Origin: Parabacteroides sp.
GTDB taxonomy: Bacteria > Bacteroidota > Bacteroidia > Bacteroidales > Tannerellaceae
NCBI GenBank assembly: GCA_019417325.1
Contig: DXVO01000009.1
Coordinates: 124,001-188,000, forward strand
Reading direction: 5' to 3'
DNA length: 64,000 bases
The notes under the pieces are model-generated. The model saw only the letters and a program-made list of their open reading frames with translations, ran no database searches and was not told the origin of the DNA. The position numbers and the translations under genes are program-made. This document shows positions 25,830-33,619 of the stretch, in pieces; the stretch's first letter is position 1, and each line of letters opens with the position of its first letter.

Positions 25830-28800
25830 ATGAAACGTTATAAGAAAGGGCTTATTATAACAGCCGTCACACTGTTATCTTTATTTTTTATTATACCGTC
25901 TATCCTCTTCGCCGTACTAAACTGGGGTGTACTGCCTCCGGAGAAACTGACTCCCCTTGTCATCGAACAGACAAACAAGTTCCTTGAAGCGCATCTGGAA
26001 TGCGAACGGATAGAACTGACCTACTTCGAAACCTATCCTTATTTAGGGGTCAAACTTACAAACGGACGACTGATTTCCCACATGGCAAAAGACTCGCTGA
26101 CGGTAGAAGAGCCGGACGAAGACATGGTTATATCTGTCGACTCGCTGTTCAGTTTCCGCCATGCAACACTGTCCATACAACCGTTGGACTACTTGTTTGG
26201 CGGCAAAGTCACAATTAAAAATTTCTCTTTGGACACTCCCCGCTTCTTCGGATATGTGAATGAAAAAGGTGCTGCAAACTGGGATATTTACCAAAGCGAA
26301 GATACCACAGGGAGCGAGACTCAGCTACCTCCCATCGACATACAGAGGGTACGTATAAAAGACGGTTTCTTCGTTTACGACGACCGGCAGGCGGAAACCT
26401 TTGCCGAGATAAGCGGTTTCTTCCTGAAATTAGATGGCTCGCTTACGGACGGACAAAACAAGCTGGATGTGGAAACAAAAACGGCTTCCATCCTGTTCGA
26501 AAGCCCGGGATATACGTTAAAGAATGATTTGGCTCTCCAATTTAAGAGCCGCCTTCTGCTGGCAGACAATTATAATTCGGTAACGCTCGAGGGTGCAGAA
26601 CTATTAATCAATAATCTGCCATTCACCACAAACGGTTCCGTAGTGAACCTGCCGGATGAAAAGCGGATGAGAATCGACCTCGATATGGGGATGAAGATTT
26701 CGGATATGAATGACCTGCTGGCATTCATTCCCGACGCGTATTTCCAGAACCGGGACAAAACGATAGCCAAAGGCTCTATCCTGCTGGAAGGAGACATTCA
26801 TGGTTTCCTGAGCGACAGTATCTTCCCCAAAATAAACCTCTGCTGTAAGGTGGAGAACGGTTCGTACCATATCAAAGATGTCAAGCATGGCATCGACACT
26901 CTCCAAATGGATATGGATCTCCACTTAAACGGGGAATATCCGGACTCCTCTTTTATTTCCCTGGAGGAATTGACAATGAAGGGACTTAACACCTCCCTCA
27001 CAATGCAGGGAGAGGCGACCAACCTGCTTAAAAATCCGGCTATCCAGGCAAAGATGAAAGGTAACGTGGACTTTACCCGTCTGTGCAAAGAGTTCCTGAA
27101 TCCGGATACCTTACTGGTGGAAGGTTCCATGAATGCGGATTTCTCTACAAAGTTTACATTGAATGATGTATTGGATAGCCGTTTCAACAAAATTCAAGCA
27201 AACGGTAGTCTGAGGGTAGATTCCCTGAAAGCATTCAGCCAACCGCTGGCTATGGATATATTTGTAAACGGTGCACGCTTTGCCATCGACTCTATGCGCA
27301 AGGACAGTAGCCGTTATCTGAAACAAAAAGACTTGCTTGGTTTTACAATGTCCATCGACAGTATGAATGTGAAATATCAGGAAGATATTCGAACCAACAT
27401 CAGCCAATTGGTAATGAAGGCACAAACCTCGCCGGTAATAGATACAACGGCTGTTATACCGATGACAGGCAGTATTGCCTTCAACCAATTACGGACACGC
27501 ATGCAGGATTCGACTTGGCTAGTTACCGGCCGCACTGTTTTGGAAGGGGGTATCAAAGCTTCCGCCTCCAACAAACAAATACCTACGGCTGTAGCAAGAA
27601 TCACGGTCGATACATTAAAATATATCAGTATTCCACTGCGTTCGGGAGTCGTATTGGCAAGCAGCAAATTTGTTATCGAAGCGCTCCCTTACCGGGATGC
27701 CCGCAAACAGTTGATGGCATACCGCGCACGCAGGGATTCTACCCGTCGCGACTCGACCTCTTTGGCAGTCAACCGTGTCAGACGCAGCAGGACAGCAACA
27801 ACAGACAGCACAGCGAATGGCTCGCTCCTGCGTAAGTGGGAAGCACGGGGTAGTCTGTCTTTCCAGCAAATGCGTGGATTCAGCCGCCTCTTCCCTCTTC
27901 CATTGAGAATGGACCCGACGACATTGAAATTTAACACGAACAATGTAACTCTTACAGATGCCTGTCTCCATGCGGGAAAGAGTAATTTCACCCTGAGTGG
28001 CGAAATAAGCCAGATACGACGGGCTATGCTTAGAGGCGGAAAACTGACAGGTAAGTTCAACCTTACTTCCGATTACATCGATTGCGAACAATTGATGAAA
28101 GCCCTGAACAAAGGTATCGAGTTCTCCGAGAAATCAGCAAATAATTCTGACCTGGCAGGAATGACCGATGAGAATATTGCCACAATAGATACACACGTTG
28201 AAGAAGCAATTGCCGAAACGAAAGCCGATACAACCAGCCAATTGTTTATCATCCCCGCATTCCTGGACATCACCCTCAATACGGATGCTAAAAAGATAGA
28301 CTTCGACGACTTGAAACTGGAAAATGTCCAAGGGGAAGTGGTCATCCGCGACCAAAGCATCAACCTGAACAAGCTGAATATGCACTCTAATATCGGATGC
28401 GGACATCTCACAATGGCTTACACTGCAAAAGACAAAACAGGGGCTACCACCGGCTTCGACCTGGATATGGAAGATATATTGGTGGATAAACTAATCGGTT
28501 TATTTCCGGCTATCGATACACTGGTTCCTATGTTACGCTCATTTGAAGGCGTGGTAGACTGCCAGATGTCTGCTACCTGCAAGATAGACTCGACCATGTC
28601 TCTTATTCTTCCGTCGCTGAATTCCGCTTGCTATCTGAATGGTAAGAATATGGTGCTTCTGGATGGCGAAACCTTCACTGAAATATCCAAAACGCTGATG
28701 TTTAAAAACAAAAAGCGGAATATAATAGAGCATATTGCTGTAGACTTTACGATAAAGGACAATAAAATAGATGTGTTCCCCTTCTTGATAGAAATGGACC

Positions 28801-29147
28801 GCTACCGGGTGGCTGTAGGTGGCACGCACAACATGGATATGACATTCAATTACCATCTGTCGGTACTTAAATCGCCCGTTCCGTTTAAACTTGGAATCGA
28901 TATCACCGGCAATCTGGATGATTTCAAATATAAGATAACCAAATGCAAATACAAGGATATCTTTAAGCCGGCCAGAGAAGCTGAAATGGATAGTATACGT
29001 ATAGACATCCGCAAAGAGATACGTGCGGCCATCCGTAAACAAATAGAAGAGGCTGCACCGGAATTATCGGGCAGCCTCGAGGTAAATAACGTTCCTATGC
29101 ATCAGCATGAGGACGAACAGCAGGAACCGGACCGGGGAGTTTTATAA
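25830..29147 (+). CDS. AsmA-like envelope protein
   Basis: 1105 residues. One N-terminal membrane anchor (residues ~6-30, GLIITAVTLLSLFFIIPSI) is followed by a long periplasmic region rich in repeating beta-strands. The AsmA signature at the start (LTPLVIEQTNKFLEAHLECERIELTYFETYPYLGVKLTNGRL, split over ~36-78) is clear. The C-terminal part (LDDFKYKITKCKYKDIFKPA) is also typical of Bacteroidota AsmA-like proteins. AsmA-like proteins are thought to act in phospholipid transport between membranes. A basic, Arg/Ser-rich insertion (about 635-665) is a probable loop. Its stop codon abuts the convergent rfbB stop within TTATAA. Confidence 0.85.
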   Translation: MKRYKKGLIITAVTLLSLFFIIPSILFAVLNWGVLPPEKLTPLVIEQTNKFLEAHLECERIELTYFETYPYLGVKLTNGRLISHMAKDSLTVEEPDEDMVISVDSLFSFRHATLSIQPLDYLFGGKVTIKNFSLDTPRFFGYVNEKGAANWDIYQSEDTTGSETQLPPIDIQRVRIKDGFFVYDDRQAETFAEISGFFLKLDGSLTDGQNKLDVETKTASILFESPGYTLKNDLALQFKSRLLLADNYNSVTLEGAELLINNLPFTTNGSVVNLPDEKRMRIDLDMGMKISDMNDLLAFIPDAYFQNRDKTIAKGSILLEGDIHGFLSDSIFPKINLCCKVENGSYHIKDVKHGIDTLQMDMDLHLNGEYPDSSFISLEELTMKGLNTSLTMQGEATNLLKNPAIQAKMKGNVDFTRLCKEFLNPDTLLVEGSMNADFSTKFTLNDVLDSRFNKIQANGSLRVDSLKAFSQPLAMDIFVNGARFAIDSMRKDSSRYLKQKDLLGFTMSIDSMNVKYQEDIRTNISQLVMKAQTSPVIDTTAVIPMTGSIAFNQLRTRMQDSTWLVTGRTVLEGGIKASASNKQIPTAVARITVDTLKYISIPLRSGVVLASSKFVIEALPYRDARKQLMAYRARRDSTRRDSTSLAVNRVRRSRTATTDSTANGSLLRKWEARGSLSFQQMRGFSRLFPLPLRMDPTTLKFNTNNVTLTDACLHAGKSNFTLSGEISQIRRAMLRGGKLTGKFNLTSDYIDCEQLMKALNKGIEFSEKSANNSDLAGMTDENIATIDTHVEEAIAETKADTTSQLFIIPAFLDITLNTDAKKIDFDDLKLENVQGEVVIRDQSINLNKLNMHSNIGCGHLTMAYTAKDKTGATTGFDLDMEDILVDKLIGLFPAIDTLVPMLRSFEGVVDCQMSATCKIDSTMSLILPSLNSACYLNGKNMVLLDGETFTEISKTLMFKNKKRNIIEHIAVDFTIKDNKIDVFPFLIEMDRYRVAVGGTHNMDMTFNYHLSVLKSPVPFKLGIDITGNLDDFKYKITKCKYKDIFKPAREAEMDSIRIDIRKEIRAAIRKQIEEAAPELSGSLEVNNVPMHQHEDEQQEPDRGVL

Positions 29148-30287
29148 TTCCCGTCCGGCATACATGCGTTCGTAATATTTCATATAATCCCCTCCGGTTA
29201 TCTCTTCTACCCATTTCTGGTTTTCCAGATACCAGCGGATTGTTTTTACGATACCTACTTCAAAAGAAGTTTCAGGAGTCCATCCCAATTCATTCGTGAT
29301 TTTTGTCGGGTCGATAGCATAACGCTGGTCGTGTCCGAGACGGTCTTTAACGAAAGTGATAAGGTCTTCATTTATCCAATCGATGGATATTTGCCCGTCG
29401 GCTCCGATTTCCTGTTTCTTTAAAACTTTACGGTATTCGGGATTTTCGGTCATCAACTGGCGAATGGTTTGAATAGTCAGTTTTACGATTTCGATATTCT
29501 GCTTTTCATTATGACCGCCAACATTATATACTTCTCCTTCCCTACCCTGGTGGATTACCACATCGATGGCTTTGCAGTGGTCTTCCACATACAACCAGTC
29601 GCGGACATTCGAACCATCGCCGTATACAGGAAGCGGTTTGCCTTCCAGAATATTCTTTATGATAAGTGGAATCAGTTTTTCCGGAAAGTGGTACGGACCG
29701 TAGTTGTTGGAACAGCGGGTAATACTTACCGGCATTTTATAGGTTTCGGAATAAGCCTTGACAAATAGGTCTGAACTTGTTTTAGAGGCACTGTACGGGC
29801 TACGCGGGTCCAACGGAGTTGTTTCATGGAAATAACCTTCTGCTCCCAGACTGCCGTATACTTCATCGGTAGATACCTGATGGAAGCGGACACCTTCACG
29901 CCATTCGGGATAACCGGTAGCTCCCTTTCCTGTTACCCAGGCTCTGCGGGCTGCATCCAATAAATTCTGGGTTCCCAATATATTTGTAAGCAGGAATAAC
30001 TGGGGATTCTCTATACTACGGTCTACGTGGCTTTCTGCTGCAAAATTTACGACATAGTCGAAGTTATACTTTGCAAACAGTTCGTCAGCCAACGCACGGT
30101 CGCAGATATCTCCTTTTACAAACTCACAACGCTTTCCGTCGATATCGTCTGCAATTGTTCCGAGATTACCGGCATAGGTCAGTAAATCCAGTACAACAAT
30201 CTTGATGTCCGGGTACTTTGCCAGCATGTACTTGATAAAATTGGCTCCAATAAAACCGGCAGCACCGGTAACCAGGTAAGTCTTCAT
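29142..30287 (-). CDS. rfbB: dTDP-glucose 4,6-dehydratase
   Basis: Second step of dTDP-L-rhamnose synthesis: dTDP-glucose to the 4-keto-6-deoxy sugar, NAD+-dependent, cytoplasmic. 381 residues, extended-SDR fold. Glycine-rich motif TGAAGFIGANF at the N-terminus, HVDRSI and the STDEVYG segment, and the YxxxK catalytic pair in SPYSASKTSSD. It is slightly longer than the ~350-residue norm because of an insertion around residues 115-130 (RAWVTGKGATGYPEWREG) seen in Bacteroidales homologues. It follows rfbC by 25 bp in the same operon; rfbA and rfbD are not in the window. Confidence 0.95.
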   Translation of the reverse strand: MKTYLVTGAAGFIGANFIKYMLAKYPDIKIVVLDLLTYAGNLGTIADDIDGKRCEFVKGDICDRALADELFAKYNFDYVVNFAAESHVDRSIENPQLFLLTNILGTQNLLDAARRAWVTGKGATGYPEWREGVRFHQVSTDEVYGSLGAEGYFHETTPLDPRSPYSASKTSSDLFVKAYSETYKMPVSITRCSNNYGPYHFPEKLIPLIIKNILEGKPLPVYGDGSNVRDWLYVEDHCKAIDVVIHQGREGEVYNVGGHNEKQNIEIVKLTIQTIRQLMTENPEYRKVLKKQEIGADGQISIDWINEDLITFVKDRLGHDQRYAIDPTKITNELGWTPETSFEVGIVKTIRWYLENQKWVEEITGGDYMKYYERMYAGREL

Positions 30288-30312
30288 ATTTGTATTTCTT
30301 TAGTTTGTACTT

Positions 30313-30870
30313 CTAAAAGGTAAAGTTTAATTCTGCATCTTTCAACAAAGGGGCATTCCGGTCCTTATCCGACAAATTTACAACAGCAGGATCTATGATT
30401 CCCCAATTCACTCCAACAGAAGGATCGTCAAAACGTATACCTCTTTCATGTGAGGGTGTATACTGATTATCTACTTTGTAAGTAAAAACAGCCTCATCGC
30501 TCAAAACATGGAAACCGTGGGCAAACCCTTGCGGAACAAAAAACTGACGCTTGTTTTCTCCTGATAATTCCACTGACACATATTTACCGAAAGTTGGTGA
30601 GCCAACACGCAAATCTACAGCTACATCTAAAACGGTTCCCTTGATCACTCTAACCAGTTTAGACTGTGAATAGGGCGCCAACTGATAATGTAAGCCGCGT
30701 AACACTCCTTTTGATGAACAAGACTCGTTATCCTGTACAAAATTTATTTTACCGACATGTTGTTCAAACTCTTCCTTCTTCCAAGCTTCCATAAAATACC
30801 CGCGTGCATCTTTAAACACTTTAGGTTCAATAATCCATACTCCGGGGATCTCTGTTTCTATATACGTCAT
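30313..30870 (-). CDS. rfbC: dTDP-4-dehydrorhamnose 3,5-epimerase
   Basis: Epimerises the dTDP-4-keto-6-deoxyglucose intermediate of rhamnose synthesis. 185 residues, a cupin fold. Diagnostic segments are DARGYFMEAWKKEEF, FVQDNESCSSKGVLRGLHYQL (with the active-site His of RGLHYQ), VAVDLRVGSPTFGKYVSVELS, and FVPQGFAHGFHVLSDEAVFTYKV. First gene of the rfbC-rfbB operon; cytoplasmic. It is divergent from the tRNA-Cys pair. Confidence 0.95.
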   Translation of the reverse strand: MTYIETEIPGVWIIEPKVFKDARGYFMEAWKKEEFEQHVGKINFVQDNESCSSKGVLRGLHYQLAPYSQSKLVRVIKGTVLDVAVDLRVGSPTFGKYVSVELSGENKRQFFVPQGFAHGFHVLSDEAVFTYKVDNQYTPSHERGIRFDDPSVGVNWGIIDPAVVNLSDKDRNAPLLKDAELNFTF

Positions 30871-30960
30871 TTCTTTTCTATTATATGATAACGGAGGACA
30901 AAGTAACTGCTTTTTCCTCAGTCTTGCAACCTTTCGTTATTGGAAAAAGACGCAAAAACA

Positions 30961-30992
30961 TTTGCATATTCCAAACATATTATTTTACTTTG
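30961..30992 (+). promoter_or_regulatory. Promoter of the tRNA-Cys pair
   Basis: TTTG at 30961-30964 and TTACTTTG at 30985-30992 (7 of 8 to TAnnTTTG), 20 bp apart, lie 35 bp before the first tRNA-Cys. Confidence 0.55.
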
Positions 30993-31027
30993 CACTCGCT
31001 AAACAGAAAGGCTGTTTGGTAAATAAC

Positions 31028-31099
31028 GGTTCCTTGGATGAGTGGCTTAGTCAGCGGTCTGCAAAACCGTGTACGGCGGTTCGAATCCGCCAGGAACCT
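31028..31099 (+). tRNA. tRNA-Cys (GCA), copy 1
   Basis: Cloverleaf of 72 nt: acceptor GGTTCCT/AGGAACC, anticodon loop CTGCAAA (anticodon GCA), T-loop GGTTCGAATCC, and discriminator U, an identity element of tRNA-Cys. The 3' CCA is not encoded. The anticodon stem has a C-G pair where copy 2 has U-A. Confidence 0.96.
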
Positions 31100-31163
31100 C
31101 TAAATAATAGATAATTATTCCTATTAATTTTCTATTATTTATTTTTCAAGTTTTAATAAAGCC

Positions 31164-31235
31164 GGTTCCTTGGATGAGTGGCTTAGTCAGTGGTCTGCAA
31201 AACCATGTACGGCGGTTCGAATCCGCCAGGAACCT
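31164..31235 (+). tRNA. tRNA-Cys (GCA), copy 2
   Basis: Same structure as copy 1, 64 bp downstream of it. It differs at two positions of the anticodon stem (C to U and G to A) that keep the pair. Discriminator U is present; CCA is not encoded. Confidence 0.96.
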
Positions 31236-31313
31236 CATTAAGCCCGTAAATTCATTCAATTAAAATGATTTACGGGTTATTTATTTCCCCTACCTCGCAT
31301 ACTACTTCAAAAT

Positions 31314-32129
31314 ATGAATAATTTCAAAAAGAAGACAAAAAAGAGATTCAAGCCCATTATTAAATATTGGAAAAACAACCCTATTGAACTAATCAGAATC
31401 ATACTTGAAATTATTATTGTTTTCGGATTAATAACATATTTCACTTACAAGCAAACTAATATTTTAAATCGCCAGCTTGAATTACAAGAACGACAACAAA
31501 ATATTGCAGAACAACAATTGTCTATTTTCAAGTTTGAACATAGCCCCAGATTTCAAATTGAAGAATACTCCCAAAGAGACAGTTTAGGAGTTTGTAAGAC
31601 AGAAGAAATATACATACAAAATGAAGGATACCCTATAGATACAAAAGAAATAACAATCTATAGTTTTTTTGAAGTTCGTGATGAGAATGAAACAAAAACT
31701 ATTTTTCCTGTACAATTCTATTACAGTACCGGCAGTATCACAAGAAATGCAACCGGAGTATTAGAGGCATATACCCACAGCCTAAACCACGATTTCTATA
31801 TTAAGCTGATAGATGAATTATCTAGTATTCCAGAAACATATCACTGGGTACTCGACAAATTCCATATTATAAAAATCGAATGGAATGATATTTTAGGTGA
31901 AAGCCATACTGACTATTTTACCACATACCAATTTCAACCAAACCAGAAAACACAACCTTCAGAAGCTAATAAGTACATATCATTACATAATACAGGATTT
32001 TATATTAATATTCAAGAGCCATTAAATATTAATACAATTATTGATAAAGTAAAAGATGCAGATTACAATAAAAAACACAAATTATTCCAACACATTGCAA
32101 ACCATTCCCGGATCAGACCTCAAACTTGA
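31314..32129 (+). CDS. Hypothetical membrane-anchored protein
   Basis: 271 residues that I do not recognise. A basic N-terminus (KKKTKKRFKPIIKYWKNN) precedes one membrane segment (about residues 28-46, IRIILEIIIVFGLITYF), then a short coiled coil (QTNILNRQLELQERQQNIAEQQ, residues ~48-70), then a beta-rich globular domain. By the positive-inside rule the bulk is probably outside the cytoplasm. The gene is markedly AT-rich compared with the housekeeping genes around it and starts about 80 bp after tRNA-Cys copy 2, which suggests horizontally acquired DNA. No partner gene is evident. Confidence 0.6.
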   Translation: MNNFKKKTKKRFKPIIKYWKNNPIELIRIILEIIIVFGLITYFTYKQTNILNRQLELQERQQNIAEQQLSIFKFEHSPRFQIEEYSQRDSLGVCKTEEIYIQNEGYPIDTKEITIYSFFEVRDENETKTIFPVQFYYSTGSITRNATGVLEAYTHSLNHDFYIKLIDELSSIPETYHWVLDKFHIIKIEWNDILGESHTDYFTTYQFQPNQKTQPSEANKYISLHNTGFYINIQEPLNINTIIDKVKDADYNKKHKLFQHIANHSRIRPQT

Positions 32130-32242
32130 GGAAATCTTCTTTTATGCGCAAAGATTAACAAGCCTGAATTAGAAAAGGATATCCCTTCCTTCAGAACGGT
32201 CCCTAAAAGACTTAAATTCTGCATTAAAAAGATTCACTGATA

Positions 32243-33106
32243 TTATTCAAGGATGCTTTCGGGGATTGTAGGAGTAATATTAAGAGTTCCTATTATAACA
32301 TAATCAGTATCATCTATTGTCGTTTTTAACATTGGTTGGTGTGCATCACTTTTAGTTCCTTTTAATGCTTCTTGTGCAAGCACTTTCCAATCTACACTTA
32401 AACATGCTTGTATCATACTTATAACAACATTGTTCGTCGTTCCATCATACATTTCAAATCTTAATTGATGAGGTGTGGGCTGTATTGCGGCTTCCGTGAA
32501 GTATCCTTGTTCATCAGAAACATAATTTAGTGTCAAATAAGGTATGAAATACGTAGGTGATGAGTTGCCTATGCCATATTCCTTCTTGGTGGAGAATCCG
32601 TATGTTCCTTTAGCTGTTGGCATACTATAGGTTTCTAATCCAGAATCTTTATACCGAAAAAAATAACAGTCTTTAGCTTCATTGTTAATCAAGTAGACTA
32701 TTGTACCCTGTGATAATGCAGGATGATTACTCTTTGTTATTGCATAAGCCAAATAAGTATCTATCACTTTAATTTTTAAATCAACAGTTTCCTTAGTGAT
32801 ATTATCTTTTACAGTAACGGTAGTTTCTCCTTTTTGTTTTGGATTAATTACTAAACTCCCCATTCCTGTTAAACTCGATATGTCCATAGAGGCATCCAAA
32901 ATATTCGTTTTTTCAACGGCTACAGTATAATCCCCGTTTCCTCCCCTAACGAGTATAGATTTTTTCCATAATAGTGGAGCTTCATAGTTTTCTTTTTCGA
33001 ATGATAAAGAATATATTTCCTTCTTCCTTTCATCGTTATCTCCACAACTAATAAAGGCGATAATAAAGAGAAATAATAGTATTCTAAATAATTTTTTCAG
33101 GTTCAT
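32243..33106 (-). CDS. Hypothetical lipoprotein
   Basis: 287 residues with lipobox FIIAFISC (Cys21) after a hydrophobic signal. The early mature region resembles the Ig/BACON-like beta-sandwiches common in Bacteroidales lipoproteins (ILVRGGNGDYTVAVEKTNILDASMD; KQKGETTVTVKD). The rest (about residues 120-287) is unrecognised. AT-rich, like its convergent neighbour at 31314. Probably a surface or periplasmic accessory lipoprotein; no operon partners. Confidence 0.6.
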   Translation of the reverse strand: MNLKKLFRILLFLFIIAFISCGDNDERKKEIYSLSFEKENYEAPLLWKKSILVRGGNGDYTVAVEKTNILDASMDISSLTGMGSLVINPKQKGETTVTVKDNITKETVDLKIKVIDTYLAYAITKSNHPALSQGTIVYLINNEAKDCYFFRYKDSGLETYSMPTAKGTYGFSTKKEYGIGNSSPTYFIPYLTLNYVSDEQGYFTEAAIQPTPHQLRFEMYDGTTNNVVISMIQACLSVDWKVLAQEALKGTKSDAHQPMLKTTIDDTDYVIIGTLNITPTIPESILE

Positions 33107-33330
33107 TATTTTTAATTTTATGTTGATAGATTATTGTAAACACATTCGATTATATATATTCAAATAAAAAACAGAAATGCCATTTTCTGTTTATACGTAT
33201 TAAATTCTGGACTTTCCTTCTACATCGAACAGCTACCCCCTTTTTATCTTAAGTATTTAAAATAAACCACATTGCAAGACTGCACAAATATAGAGAATAT
33301 TATATTAAATTTACTCAAGAAAGTCACTTT

Positions 33331-33504
33331 TTAGTCCTTCTCTCTATATTCTCCTTTTTCTTTTTGAATAATACTCAATTTTTCTTTCATTTCTTGAAAT
33401 CTCTTTTTGAACCATTCAAGAAGTTAAACTCCATCAATATAGAAATGATATTTTCCATTCTGTTGCGTATTCCTCTCTGTCCACTTGCTAACCATTTCCT
33501 CCAT
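33331..33504 (-). pseudogene. Broken small ORF with one in-frame stop
   Basis: Reading the minus strand from the ATG at 33504 gives 26 codons (MEEMVSKWTERNTQQNGKYH...), then a TAA at 33424-33426. The same frame then stays open for 30 more codons (LLEWFKKRFQEMKEKLSIIQ...) to a TAA at 33331-33333. The second half is a plausible charged helix. I see no homology I can name. It sits in the 513-bp gap between the lipoprotein and the P-type ATPase, which otherwise holds only AT-rich sequence with no feature I can call. Confidence 0.35.
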
Positions 33505-33619
33505 TTTTAGAGACTATTAGATAAAAAAAATTTAGTTTATAAGTTTTATCTTCAACTATGGTTTCTTTTTCTCTGTTTTTAATTAAAGGTATGTTGAGAA
33601 AATTCACATTTAATAGTCT

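Noticed and set aside
31028..31235. The two tRNA-Cys genes as attL/attR of an integrated element
   Set aside because: They are complete genes only 64 bp apart with no integrase between or beside them; simple tandem duplication is enough.
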